Shown here: positions 36,501 to 45,154 of the stretch, piece after piece
Numbering within the stretch: position 1 is the first letter of the stretch
Layout of the letters: the number at the start of each line of letters is the position of its first letter
Assembly (NCBI RefSeq): GCF_000724625.1
Contig: NZ_CP007139.1
Location: 2,666,001 to 2,730,000, forward strand
Length of the DNA stretch: 64,000 bases
Direction: 5' to 3'
Origin: Fimbriimonas ginsengisoli Gsoil 348
Lineage (GTDB): Bacteria > Armatimonadota > Fimbriimonadia > Fimbriimonadales > Fimbriimonadaceae
The notes under the pieces: model-generated
What the model was told of the DNA's origin: nothing
The model's database searches: none
Seen by the model: only the letters and a program-made list of their open reading frames with translations
Program-made: the position numbers and the translations under genes

Positions 36501-36742
36501 ACGGTGTCGAAGACAGGGAACCAAGTCTGCCCGGCGCTCGTGGTCTTCCAGACTCCTCCATTCGGAAGCCCCATGTAGAACACGGCTGGATTTCCCGGAA
36601 TCCCGGCTACCGCCGAAACGCGCCCGGCGCGGAACGGACCGATGTTCCGCCACTTCAGGCCCCCGAGCCCTCCCGGCGATTGGGCCATCGCGCCCCCACC
36701 GGCTAAGCAAGCTACTGCGGCAATTATCCTAACGACTCTCAT
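33566..36742 (-). CDS. Sortilin/BNR-repeat exported protein
   Basis: A 1058-residue secreted protein with a signal peptide ending AMAQ. Many BNR/Asp-box motifs (S-x-D-x-G-x-T-W type, e.g. YRSDDAGATWK, YRTTDGGKSWT, YRSADEGQTWK) build two beta-propellers over about 25-750. The C-terminal 300 residues hold a beta-sandwich (ARLTVDGKTYTQPITVVNDP) and helices. This architecture is common as 'VPS10/sortilin-like' proteins in several phyla and is related to GH74 propellers. An enzymatic activity is not demonstrated; glycan binding is possible. Confidence 0.85.
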   Translation of the reverse strand: MRVVRIIAAVACLAGGGAMAQSPGGLGGLKWRNIGPFRAGRVSAVAGIPGNPAVFYMGLPNGGVWKTTSAGQTWFPVFDTVEATSAIGAIQVAPSNPSIVYAGTGEISGGSEGAGVYRSDDAGATWKLLGLEGTKVIPTILVDPKDPDTVLLAATGSGRKPGDERGVYRTTDGGKSWTKTLFVDNQIGIQHLARAYDKPSVVFALSQRWYRDPASFRPGAKVPSGTAIYRSADEGQTWKKLTPTGLPEINGRCTIAVAQGTDSQRVYLIGTFGLYRSDDGGNSWRRMAADDARIANGQGNYTSGVYVDPKNPDIVYTLATCDYRSVDGGNTFEAFKGAPGGDDPQQLWIDPTDGTHQLLGGDQGAMVTLDGGATWGSWYNQPTGQFYHIGVDNQWPYWVYGTQQDSGAIGTSSRGNLGQILPTDWTPHPGSEFGPMVIDPLDPNISYCFGTGGLLRVMFPSGQWTPINPPVAPGEELRGPNAIVFSAGDPHELLAGAQYLLSSKDRGATWHPLSPDLTLHGTPKPKDPKPTFSIGTISASRLDPRIIWVGTGSGLIQLTRDHGKSWQEVTPPKMAGSERSSVSWIEAAGTNKSAAYAVITWRTGSERKPRVYRTNDFGHTWTEIMSGLPVDPEQSGPFVLRSDTKRSGLLFITAGSDVFYSVNDGDRWEPLTLNLPNTPPSDMLLHGDDLILATFGRGIWILDDFSPLREISPATSAEPVHLFKPATAIRVRRNPGQDTPFPPEVPHAANPPVGASIDYSLAAKPNGLVALEILDSAGHVVRHMSSAPIPPYTDPKPAVPDFWFEPRNPMPTDLGLNRVNWNLRYDSPPAFFHDPSYTTGADEHHTPFANEGPLAVPGTYTARLTVDGKTYTQPITVVNDPRSPGTQRGMEALHEIQMRLYAGIQEAWDGYQQVTALRAAVAKVVAGNPGDEVSKAAKAFDDKLAAIGGSTVRHGILFIPESTTDFVGMDQHLISALNDLDFGDVGPTESVERNSAAAWLSLKELTDKWRGLNQKELSEFNSLLAKHNLSPIPPAPPLIDPPSPSKRYLPPVPAKKGH

Positions 36743-36861
36743 CTTCTATCCAAACCCCTCGACGCGTCGAGAGTAGCGTATTCCATATCGATGTTCCGGC
36801 TTCGTTGGTTCCAAATTCTCCGGTTGCCGGGACAAGCGTCCGTAGCGGTACGCTCTGCGCC

Positions 36862-37779
36862 GTGAATACGTTGAGGATCGGCACGTCAGATTTGGAAGTC
36901 TCCGAGGTTTCGCTCGGGTGCATGCGCATCGGGGGAATGGAGGCGGCCAAGGTCGATGAACTCATCCAGACCTCGCTAGACCTGGGGATCGACTTCTACG
37001 ACCATGCCGACATCTATGGGGGAGGGAAGTGCGAAGAGGTGTTCGCGGCCTCCGTCGCGCGACTCGGGATCGGCCGGGACAAGCTCGTGCTTCAGAGCAA
37101 ATGCGGCATCCGGAAGGGGTACTTCGATTTCAGCAAGGAGCACATCCTCACCTCCGTCGACGGCATCCTCAAGCGGCTCGATACGCACTATATCGACGTT
37201 CTGCTCCTCCATCGCCCAGACACGCTAGTTGAGCCGGAAGAGGTCGCGGAAGCGTTCACCACCCTCTCCCAAAGCGGCAAGGTGCGGAACTTCGGCGTGA
37301 GCAACTTCAATCCCGGCCAAATCGAATTGCTTCAGGCTTCTCTGCCGATGAAGCTGCAGGCGAACCAGCTCCAGCTCAGCATCACCAACACCGGAATGAT
37401 CGACCGGGGCCTCACGGTGAACATGAAGCACAACAACTCGATCGACCGGGACGGCGGAATCCTCGACTACTGCCGGCTCAAAAAGATCACGATCCAGGCG
37501 TGGTCGCCGTTCCAGTACGGCTTCTTCGAGGGGGTCTTCATCGACAACGATAAATTCCCCGAGCTGAACAAGGTGCTCGGCGACCTGAGCGAAGAGTACG
37601 GCGTCACCAAAACCGGCCTCGCCATCGCCTGGATTCAGCGTCACCCGGCCAAGATCCAATCCGTCCTCGGCACCACGAACCCCGACCGAGTCCGCCAAGT
37701 CGCCGACGCCTGCAAGATCCAACTCACCAGACCTCACTGGTACGAGATCTACCGTGCCGCGGGCAACATCCTTCCGTAA
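36862..37779 (+). CDS. Aldo/keto reductase (YdhF-like)
   Basis: A 305-residue NADPH-dependent oxidoreductase. The (beta/alpha)8 fold and the catalytic tetrad are visible: Asp/Tyr in FYDHADIYGGG, Lys in LQSKCGI and His in LLLHRPDTL. The cofactor region includes GVSNFNPGQIE and LGTTNPDRV. Closest in style to E. coli YdhF. Start taken as GTG 36862, where the fold begins; TACGCT ends 7 nt upstream. Confidence 0.9.
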   Translation: MNTLRIGTSDLEVSEVSLGCMRIGGMEAAKVDELIQTSLDLGIDFYDHADIYGGGKCEEVFAASVARLGIGRDKLVLQSKCGIRKGYFDFSKEHILTSVDGILKRLDTHYIDVLLLHRPDTLVEPEEVAEAFTTLSQSGKVRNFGVSNFNPGQIELLQASLPMKLQANQLQLSITNTGMIDRGLTVNMKHNNSIDRDGGILDYCRLKKITIQAWSPFQYGFFEGVFIDNDKFPELNKVLGDLSEEYGVTKTGLAIAWIQRHPAKIQSVLGTTNPDRVRQVADACKIQLTRPHWYEIYRAAGNILP

Positions 37780-37949
37780 CGCTTTCGCCCACCTTCTCTT
37801 TACGATGTTCGTCCACTATTGCTGGAACGAGCAGCTTTATTGGCTCTCTACTACGGAGCAATCGATCAAGAAGCTGGACACTCTAAGCATCGCGGGAGGT
37901 GTAGGAGAGATACAGTACCAAACTGATGTGCAGCGGTTTCCAGTTTCAG

Positions 37950-37973
37950 GAATTCTATAGTACTATAGAATTC
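37950..37973 (+). promoter_or_regulatory. 24-bp perfect palindrome at an operon start
   Basis: GAATTCTATAGT (37950-37961) followed by its exact reverse complement (37962-37973) ends 2 nt before ATG 37976. The AT-rich sequence contains TATAGT and TAGAAT, which could serve as -10 boxes. A dimeric repressor or nuclease-like regulator bound here would cover the promoter and the start codon. Confidence 0.7.
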
Positions 37974-37975
37974 TT

Positions 37976-39463
37976 ATGGTTGGAAAAGGTCTGCGACTAT
38001 CTGTGGCCCTATCCTGCGGGATTTTGGCATTGGCAGCGACGGTTTCGGGGCAGGTGCAAAGACTCGGGATTCCTGTGGGCAATTTCGCGCTGCGCGCCTC
38101 TGGGGCTTCGGCCGTTCCGAGTTTTTGCCTCGATCTATCAAGGCATGCGCCCAGTCCGGAAACACCGTATAACTCCCTTCTAACTCCGTCGAGTGACGTC
38201 GACGTCGTCTATCGAAGCGGAACTCGAAAGTGGTCGGAGAGTTTGGGCACCGCTCTTGCCGAAAAGCACATTAGGATTGAGTCAAACAAAGTCACTGTTT
38301 CAGAGATCCGGTCCATGGCGGCTGATCCCAGAACTGGGTCGAAAGAGCGCATCGGACTCACCAGCCTCTTAAGGGCATATGAATCGAGATCCGCCTTTGA
38401 AAAGCTGATGTTCGAGCAAAGGCTTGCCCGCATCAATGACTTCAGTCATATCTCAGTAGTTAACCTCACCCCGTATCCTGCTGTCTTGGCGGTCCATGAA
38501 CCCGCGGCTTTTGGAACCCAACCGGAAACAACCTATCGAAGCGAAGTGAGCCGGCTTGGCATCGGCGTTTCCAATTTAGTCGTCTGGAAGAAGAATACGG
38601 AGGATCTCCAAGGCAGCCTCCGCGCCCTAGGCTTCTATAAGGGCGGCATCGACGGAAAGGATGGTCCTGCGACCCGCTCCGCAACAAAGAGATATCAAAA
38701 GAGCCGCAAACTCGAGCCTTCCGGAATGGCGGACGCCCAGACGCTGGAAAGTATTAAGTCGGATACTCTCAGTGCCGACGTTAGAGCGGTTCAAGCCCAT
38801 CTGGGCGCCAATCGAGAGCTACTTTTTCTAGAGCGAACCAGCGATCCTAGCCGGGAACGCTTTACCGTGATTTTACCAAGCGGGGAGCGAACCTTGCCTT
38901 CCGAGAGCGTATCTTCGGCCGTCCGGTCGGCAATCCATGCTCGGTCGGGCAAGGGAGTGGACGAGTTTGTGATTGTTGGCGAAGACCTGACCGACCGGCA
39001 GGCTGATGCCGTCGAGGCAGCGGTCGGAGGAGATGGCGGCTTACCACCGAACACGCGGGTAAGGGTTATGTCCGGGGGCATGGACGATCACGGACGTATC
39101 GATGTGAGCTTCTTCCGTGAGCAACATAAAGTGATCGCCGTAAGTGATCCCGTTGCCGTCATGCGAGGCAAGAGACGTGGATGGTTTCAGGCAAATGTCG
39201 AACTGCGCAATCGCTTCAAGCGCGCTAGGGAGATGAAGATCGTGACTCGCACGAGAGACCTAGCCAACGCCTACGTGACGTCATTCCGAAACCTCATAGC
39301 CTTAAACGACTATTCTGACATCCTAAGCTTGATTGCCGGCGTAAAGGCAAACGCGCAGCGGACCGTCAAGCACCGCGCCGGAGAGGCACGAATTGAATTT
39401 AAGGGCCGGAGATGGTTCGTGCGTCTTGAGCGGAAGGGGGCCGCGGCCCGAAATGTTTGTTGA
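37976..39463 (+). CDS. Exported peptidoglycan-binding-domain protein
   Basis: A 495-residue protein with an N-terminal signal peptide (residues 1-25, ATVSGQ). Residues about 205-250 are a PG_binding_1 domain (LQGSLRALGFYKGGIDGKDGPATRSATKRYQ). The remainder (25-200 and 260-495) is unassigned; the C-terminal 100 residues are basic (RGWFQANVELRNRFKRAREM). It is first in an operon whose second gene overlaps its 3' end by 11 bp and encodes a candidate caspase-like protein. No Shine-Dalgarno lies in the palindrome that abuts its start. Confidence 0.75.
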   Translation: MVGKGLRLSVALSCGILALAATVSGQVQRLGIPVGNFALRASGASAVPSFCLDLSRHAPSPETPYNSLLTPSSDVDVVYRSGTRKWSESLGTALAEKHIRIESNKVTVSEIRSMAADPRTGSKERIGLTSLLRAYESRSAFEKLMFEQRLARINDFSHISVVNLTPYPAVLAVHEPAAFGTQPETTYRSEVSRLGIGVSNLVVWKKNTEDLQGSLRALGFYKGGIDGKDGPATRSATKRYQKSRKLEPSGMADAQTLESIKSDTLSADVRAVQAHLGANRELLFLERTSDPSRERFTVILPSGERTLPSESVSSAVRSAIHARSGKGVDEFVIVGEDLTDRQADAVEAAVGGDGGLPPNTRVRVMSGGMDDHGRIDVSFFREQHKVIAVSDPVAVMRGKRRGWFQANVELRNRFKRAREMKIVTRTRDLANAYVTSFRNLIALNDYSDILSLIAGVKANAQRTVKHRAGEARIEFKGRRWFVRLERKGAAARNVC

Positions 39464-40028
39464 TGCGACGGAAAGTTGCCGGTGCTTGATGGCGCTTCCG
39501 GGGAGCACAGCAGAATTTCAGCGACAAAGTGAAGATCGTCAAAATCACGACTATGCCCCCAACCTCGTCAAATTCGAAGCTGTATTTCGTGTAGATCTAT
39601 GGGAACCATTCAAGGCGTTTTGTGAAGAAGTGCGCGGTCTGGGAGTCGACGTAGTTTGCGAGACAAGCCTGAGCACATTTGCTCAGGCGACTTCCGATCA
39701 AGCAAGACCCGTGGTGATCCTCTTTGCGCACTGGACGGGGAGTTTGCTAGAATTCTCCGACGGTCTCAAGACGATCGACCAGGTAATCGATGCTGTTCCC
39801 GGTGCTTTCGACGGCTTGATTGATTTATGCGTTTGTCACCCGGAGCCTTTGACTCGCCTTCTAATTCGACGTCGACCCAGGATGGTAGTCAAAGACCTCT
39901 CGGTGGAGGCAACTCCCAGCTACTGGTTTAAGTTTTACGCGCGCGTGTTCCACTATCTGAAGGAGCAACCGCAAAGTTTCGTAAGAGCTCATGAACGAGC
40001 CAGGGCGGAGCAGCTAAGCCGTGGATGA
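39453..40028 (+). CDS. Candidate caspase-like (CHAT-type) protein
   Basis: A 191-residue soluble protein. The segment VVILFAHWTGSLLEFSDGL (His93) followed about 30 residues later by FDGLIDLCVCHPEPL (Cys126/Cys128) mirrors the His-Cys dyad spacing of CHAT/caspase-like peptidases, in which an 'HxxG' strand precedes a 'DLxxLSAC' strand. A second half (SYWFKFYARVFHYLKEQP then VRAHERA) fits the helices that close that fold. This is by eye only. It overlaps the upstream exported PG-binding gene by 11 bp and the downstream two-TM gene by 8 bp, so the three are translationally coupled. ATG 39453 is the likely start. Confidence 0.45.
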   Translation: MFVDATESCRCLMALPGSTAEFQRQSEDRQNHDYAPNLVKFEAVFRVDLWEPFKAFCEEVRGLGVDVVCETSLSTFAQATSDQARPVVILFAHWTGSLLEFSDGLKTIDQVIDAVPGAFDGLIDLCVCHPEPLTRLLIRRRPRMVVKDLSVEATPSYWFKFYARVFHYLKEQPQSFVRAHERARAEQLSRG

Positions 40029-40533
40029 GAGTTTAGCTATGCTCATCCGATCTGTCCTCGATCGGAATCGTCTGTTTACGACGAAAGCCGGCCCACACCA
40101 TAAGGCGCCGGCCACCGAAGAGGAGTGGAAAGCAGATCTACGCCAAAGCCTTAGAAGGTTTCAGCTAATCAATGACATCGTATTTTTCATAGGCATAGGC
40201 AGTTACGTTGCGATCATCGCTTTGGCGATATCGCTAGTCATTGTGCATATTAAGAACCCTTTAGTGGTTGCCGCGATGGTAGGAGGATCGGTTCTTTCGA
40301 TCGCCACACTTGGACACTCGATCATAAAATTCAGTCTGCGAAAGTATGTGACGGACTTGATACTACGAAGAACGAACGACCTTCCTTCCGACGACGCGAT
40401 TCGATACCTCCTTGCAATGCTTCACGGTGAGGCAGAGCCGGTGTCCGCCGCCAACGCTTTCAAAGGTCAATTGGCAACTGAGACGGCTCCCCTCGCCAAA
40501 TCCGGGAGCGACGACTCAAAGCCCAGAGATTGA
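40021..40533 (+). CDS. Two-transmembrane-helix protein
   Basis: A 170-residue membrane protein with two adjacent helices at about 52-77 (IVFFIGIGSYVAIIALAIS) and 81-104 (LVVAAMVGGSVLSIATLGH), a cytoplasmic helical N-terminus and a charged C-terminal tail. The same two-TM layout is used by membrane effectors in bacterial conflict systems. GTG start overlapping the preceding stop; an ATG at 40039 is an alternative. Third gene of the operon. Confidence 0.65.
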   Translation: MDESLAMLIRSVLDRNRLFTTKAGPHHKAPATEEEWKADLRQSLRRFQLINDIVFFIGIGSYVAIIALAISLVIVHIKNPLVVAAMVGGSVLSIATLGHSIIKFSLRKYVTDLILRRTNDLPSDDAIRYLLAMLHGEAEPVSAANAFKGQLATETAPLAKSGSDDSKPRD

Positions 40534-40741
40534 GTCCCTTATTAGAGTGACAACAATGACGGCTCTCGACGTGAAGGGAGGTCTGGAAAACTTGCCGGAC
40601 CGCCGTCGTCAGGTGCCGCTCAAAGGGGAGCCGAAACGTAAGCACTGATCGATTCCTGACCGGACTGGACAGCTTCTTGAGAGCTACTTGAGGGGCGGCC
40701 TATGTTGCAACTCTCGTCGTTACTCGGCGTACACTGGCGGA

Positions 40742-41665
40742 ATGAGTGGAGAGTGGCCGGAGTTATCGTTTGAGGTGTGGGCCGACACCTACGCCACGCT
40801 CCACATGTGGACCCAGATTGTAGGAAAGGTCTGCCTGGCCCTGACGCCGAGGTCGAACCATTATTGGAACATCGCGTTCCAGGTTGGGGCATCCGGGCTC
40901 ATCACGCCGGTTATGCCGTACGGTGATCGGTCGTTCTCCGTGATCTTTAACTTTCTCGAAGATAACCTCGAGATCCATTGCTCGGACGGCGGGCTCCGCC
41001 GCTTAAAGCTCGAGCCGATGAGCGTGGCGACGTTTTACCGACGATTCAAAGTCGAGCTGCGATCTATGGGAATCGAGGTCAAGATCTGGCCGATGCCGGT
41101 CGAGATTCCGAATCCGATCCGTTTCACGGACGACGAGATGCACGCGTCTTACAACGACGACCAGGTGAGAGCTTGGTGGCGGGCCATGCTCGCGATGAAG
41201 CCGGTGATGGAGGAATTCCGGTGCGAGTTCGTCGGGAAATGTAGTCCGGTCCACTTTTTCTGGGGAAGCTTCGACCTTGCGGTGACCCGCTTCTCCGGTC
41301 ACCGAGCCCCGCCCAAACCGGAGATGGGCGACATGTACGCCGAGGCTTACTCCCACGAAGTGATCAGCCACGGCTTCTGGCCCGGCAGCGGTCCGGTACA
41401 CGAGGCGGCGTTCTACGCTTACGCGGTTCCCGAGCCTGCCGGTTTTGCGACCGCGTCGATCGAACCCTCGGCCGCTTATTACCACTCGGAGCTTCACGAG
41501 TACATCCTCCCGTACGAGGCAGTGCGAACCGCGTCATCGCCGGAGGCGACCCTCCTCGCGTTTCTGCGCACCACCTACAACGCGGGCGCTGATCTCGGCA
41601 ACTGGGATCGAAAGGAGCTGGAGAGATGGCGATGGGCTAGAACAAGCAAATCGGAAGCTTCATGA
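40742..41665 (+). CDS. DUF5996-family protein
   Basis: A 307-residue soluble protein matching the DUF5996 pattern: N-terminal WPELSFEVWADTYATLHMWTQIVGK, middle FWGSFDLAVTRFSGHRAPP and C-terminal AYYHSELHEYILPYE. Function is unknown for the family. Start at ATG 40742, where family members begin; TACACT ends 6 nt upstream and TTGCAA lies 19 bp before that, so it has its own leaderless promoter. Confidence 0.82.
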   Translation: MSGEWPELSFEVWADTYATLHMWTQIVGKVCLALTPRSNHYWNIAFQVGASGLITPVMPYGDRSFSVIFNFLEDNLEIHCSDGGLRRLKLEPMSVATFYRRFKVELRSMGIEVKIWPMPVEIPNPIRFTDDEMHASYNDDQVRAWWRAMLAMKPVMEEFRCEFVGKCSPVHFFWGSFDLAVTRFSGHRAPPKPEMGDMYAEAYSHEVISHGFWPGSGPVHEAAFYAYAVPEPAGFATASIEPSAAYYHSELHEYILPYEAVRTASSPEATLLAFLRTTYNAGADLGNWDRKELERWRWARTSKSEAS

Positions 41666-41684
41666 GACAACGATGCTGTGAGGG

Positions 41685-42755
41685 TCAAAGGACGCCGTAA
41701 GCTTTGGCCAGGCAGAGCATCGACAGAAGAAATACCAACGGAAAGGCGAACCGGCAAATCCGGTCGAGGCGCAGGGCTTTCGCGGTCCTTTCGGAGCTGT
41801 GGTAGTGGTAACTGACCACGTTTTCGATCATGAGGAGCGAGGAGTAGACCAGCGAGAGGATGACGATGCTGTCCAGGAACGTGTCGTAGACGTGAGCCGG
41901 TAGATACGTAGTGATGGTAAAGCCGTACGCCGCCGCCGTGAGCATGCCGGTCAGAGTGGCGCTGATGCGGTCCTTGACGTCGTGGGGAGGAACCCACAGG
42001 ACCCCGCACAGGAGAAGCATGACCACCGCCAAGGGGACGAAGAATTTGGAAACGAAGAAGCCGGGGACGCGCTGGATCGACACGTCCGCCTCGATCTCGC
42101 TGAAGCTCGTTCGGTCTCGGATCCCCTTTCGCTCGTGGACCTTCTCGTCCACGCCCAGCATGCTCCAACCAGACATCCGGAAAGTGGGCGATAGTCCGAC
42201 GATCGTCTTGTCTACGCTGAAAACCAGCTCGTCAGACCCATAGGCGAACGAGGCTAGATGTACCCGAAGACGTTGAGAGTCGAACGGGAATTTCGACATC
42301 TCGAAAACGGAATCCAGCGCTACGGAAATTTTTTCTCGGAAGAGCACGCTTCCGTCGGAGGAGATCATCAGCTCCTCGTTCTCGATCGTTGGCTTGCCGA
42401 TTTGGTTGACGAACTGCACGGTCGGCCACCAAATCTTTTCCAGCATCTCGTTGGCATCCTCCTCGAGGTAGACCTTGACCTTCGCGCCCACCTTGGCGGT
42501 ATCGAATGCGAGCCGAGGGTCCCGCCACTCCAAATCGAGGGCGCCATGGAGCGTGAACCGATTCGTGCCCTCGTCGATGCCGGAAATCTCCTCGACGTAA
42601 AGTCCCGCTCTCACCGGAACCGGCTCTCGCCCGTTGCTTGGAGGGGTCACGGCTACTTGGGCCAGTTGGAGTTTCGCCGGGTGGTTTTGAGCCAGCCCAA
42701 GGCTGGCCATGCCCAAAGTGAGCAACGCAACGAGGGAGACGAGCCGGTATGACAT
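41685..42755 (-). CDS. ELIC-like pentameric ligand-gated ion channel
   Basis: A 356-residue member of the Cys-loop receptor superfamily. Signal peptide 1-22; extracellular beta-sandwich about 45-230 with LEWRDPRL (loop A region), IWWPTVQF and the Cys-loop signature FPFDSQ at 156-161, without the flanking cysteines as in other prokaryotic members. Four helices follow: M1 231-255, M2 262-285, M3 292-315, M4 331-353. M2 (KDRISATLTGMLTAAAYGF) resembles Erwinia ELIC, and the Asp at the -1' position suggests cation selectivity. The ligand is unknown. It converges on DUF5996 with 19 bp between them. Confidence 0.9.
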   Translation of the reverse strand: MSYRLVSLVALLTLGMASLGLAQNHPAKLQLAQVAVTPPSNGREPVPVRAGLYVEEISGIDEGTNRFTLHGALDLEWRDPRLAFDTAKVGAKVKVYLEEDANEMLEKIWWPTVQFVNQIGKPTIENEELMISSDGSVLFREKISVALDSVFEMSKFPFDSQRLRVHLASFAYGSDELVFSVDKTIVGLSPTFRMSGWSMLGVDEKVHERKGIRDRTSFSEIEADVSIQRVPGFFVSKFFVPLAVVMLLLCGVLWVPPHDVKDRISATLTGMLTAAAYGFTITTYLPAHVYDTFLDSIVILSLVYSSLLMIENVVSYHYHSSERTAKALRLDRICRFAFPLVFLLSMLCLAKAYGVL

Positions 42756-42867
42756 CGGGAATATGCGTGCGAATCTCAGCTTCCCATTAAGACACGCTTG
42801 CGCTAACGATATAGTAAGGCGTCTGCTTCGCTCGGATTACCGAATGAGCCGGAGCCCTAACCTAATC

Positions 42868-45033
42868 ATGCAAAGCCGCTGGATCCTATCTCTACTATCC
42901 GTGACCCTGGTGTCGCTCGCCGCATCTCAAACGCCGAAGAGCGTGCCGTACAACTGGAAGAACGTTCAGATGGTCGGGGCCGGATTTGTCGACGGCATCG
43001 TCTTCCACCCGACGGCGAAGGATGTCCGGTACGCCCGCACGGACATGGGCGGGGCTTACCGCTGGGACGCTGGACGTCGCCGATGGGCGCCGATACTGGA
43101 CTGGGTACCGTTCAACGATCTCAACTTCATGGGGGTCGAGAGCATCGCCGTCGATCCGGCCAACCCTCGAAACGTTTATCTGGCGTGTGGGACCTACACC
43201 AATTCGGGAACCCCGAATGGAGCGATCCTCCGCTCTCGAGACGGCGGCCGCACGTTCTCTACGACCCGAGTGCCGTTTAAGTTCGGCGGCAACGAGAACG
43301 GACGCGGCAACGGCGAGCGTATGACCGTCGATCCGAACGATCCTCGGCGGCTGCTCTTGGGTACCCGGCACGATGGCCTTTGGCGTAGTGACGACGGCGC
43401 GGTCACCTGGCATCGCCTGGAGAGCTTCACGCCCCTCGGCGGGCCCCGCGGCGCCGGGGTTGTGGTAACGCTATTCGATCCGAACTCGGGTAGCCGGGGG
43501 AAGGGGAGTCGAACCGCTTATGTCGCCGTCTCGAACGCGACCGGCCCTAACCTTTTTGTCACAACGGATGACGGCGCGACCTGGGCGCCCGTACCCAATG
43601 CGCCTACCGGCCTTTATCCCACCCACATGGTCCGGGGCGGCGATGGCGCGCTTTGGCTTACGTACGGTTCCAACCCCGGTCCGCAAGGGATGACGGACGG
43701 GGCGGTTTGGAAGTACAAGGGTGGGGCTTGGTCCGACGTCACGCCCGAGAAAGGTCGTTTCGGTTACGGCGCCGTCAGCGTTCAAATGGGCCGCCCCGAC
43801 ACGGTCATTGTTTCGACCTTCTTCCATCCCCCGCATGAGCAGATCTTCCGTACCACTGACGGGGGAAAGAGCTGGCGGCCCACGATTGGAGGCAAAGAGA
43901 CTTTCGACTACTCGAAAGCTCCTTACATCTCACGCACCGGAATCCACTGGCTGTTCGATATCGAGATCAACCCCCGCAATCCCGACCACGCCATCTTTAC
44001 CACCGGCTACGGTGGGCACGAGACTTTCAACCTGACCGATGCCGATCGCGGCAAGCCCGTGATCTGGCATGCGATGGCGACCGGAATCGAGGAGTCGGTC
44101 GGTTTGGAGCTCCTCAGTCCCACCCAAGGGGTTCCACTCGTGACGGCGATCGGTGACTACGGCGGCTTCGTTCACCGGGACCTCGATAAACCGGCTCCGG
44201 AGGGTAATTTCACGAACCCGCATTTTGGGAACACGACGGGAGTCGCCGCTGGGGATCTCGCCCCGCTAACGATCGTAAGAGTGGGCAGCGCCTCTGGCGG
44301 CAATCGCGGCAACATCGGCTACTCGATCGATGGCGGCAAGTCTTGGAATCCGACCAAGAGTGCTCCGACCGGCGCCCGCGAGGGTCATATCGCCGTCTCC
44401 GCGGATGGTAAGACCTGGGTCTGGAGTCTGCGTAACGGTGCTTTCCGAACCTCCGACCGTGGTGACACGTGGGCTCCCGTTGCCCTTCCCGCGGGTCTGC
44501 GAGTGATTGCCGACCATGTGGATTCCAGCCGCTTCTATGCCCTCGACCTGTTTGGCGGCAAGCTGTTTACGAGCAGCGACGGTGGCGCGACCTTCGTGGA
44601 AAAGAGCTTCACCCTTGCCGGCGGACTTCCCCGACGCGGAGGCGACCGGATGGACGCCCGCGCCGGTCAAGACCAGCTCTACGCGACGCCGGGCCGAACG
44701 GGAGATCTTTGGATCGCCGCCTTCGACGGCCTCCACCACTCGGTCGACGGAGGGACGACCTTTATGAGAATGGGCCACATTCGTGAGCTGCACGCCTTCG
44801 GCTTCGGTAAGGCCGCCCCCCATTCCAAGCTACCGGCCATGTATGTCGTTGGGTCGGTGGACGGGCGGCGAGGCATCTTCCGTTCCGACGACGGCGCAGC
44901 CTCCTGGGCAAGGATTAACGACGACGATCACCAATGGGGCCTGGTCCTCCAAATCGCCGGCGACCCGAAGCGCTACGGACGCGTCTACGTTGGCACCCAT
45001 GGCCGCGGCGTCTTCTACGGCGACCCACGATAG
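42868..45033 (+). CDS. GH74-family xyloglucanase-like enzyme, exported
   Basis: A 721-residue secreted two-propeller glycoside hydrolase. The signal peptide ends near SLAASQ. GH74 hallmarks: GAGFVDGIVFHP and RTDMGGAYRWD at the N-terminus, which holds the first catalytic Asp; GTRHDGLWRSDDGAVTWH; repeated Asp-box motifs; and the C-terminal VGTHGRGVFYGDP. Family members cut xyloglucan or related beta-1,4-glucans. No dockerin or CBM is present. I place the start at ATG 42868 ahead of the signal peptide; ATG 42844 in the same frame is also possible. Confidence 0.88.
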   Translation: MQSRWILSLLSVTLVSLAASQTPKSVPYNWKNVQMVGAGFVDGIVFHPTAKDVRYARTDMGGAYRWDAGRRRWAPILDWVPFNDLNFMGVESIAVDPANPRNVYLACGTYTNSGTPNGAILRSRDGGRTFSTTRVPFKFGGNENGRGNGERMTVDPNDPRRLLLGTRHDGLWRSDDGAVTWHRLESFTPLGGPRGAGVVVTLFDPNSGSRGKGSRTAYVAVSNATGPNLFVTTDDGATWAPVPNAPTGLYPTHMVRGGDGALWLTYGSNPGPQGMTDGAVWKYKGGAWSDVTPEKGRFGYGAVSVQMGRPDTVIVSTFFHPPHEQIFRTTDGGKSWRPTIGGKETFDYSKAPYISRTGIHWLFDIEINPRNPDHAIFTTGYGGHETFNLTDADRGKPVIWHAMATGIEESVGLELLSPTQGVPLVTAIGDYGGFVHRDLDKPAPEGNFTNPHFGNTTGVAAGDLAPLTIVRVGSASGGNRGNIGYSIDGGKSWNPTKSAPTGAREGHIAVSADGKTWVWSLRNGAFRTSDRGDTWAPVALPAGLRVIADHVDSSRFYALDLFGGKLFTSSDGGATFVEKSFTLAGGLPRRGGDRMDARAGQDQLYATPGRTGDLWIAAFDGLHHSVDGGTTFMRMGHIRELHAFGFGKAAPHSKLPAMYVVGSVDGRRGIFRSDDGAASWARINDDDHQWGLVLQIAGDPKRYGRVYVGTHGRGVFYGDPR

Positions 45034-45154
45034 AGAACACGGGCGGCCAGCGTAAGCAATAATGCGTGGCACAACGTCTTCAAATCTAAAAGTACTAATT
45101 GATATTTCCAGTGTACTATGATAAAGAATCTTATTTTAGGAAAATGGTACTTAA

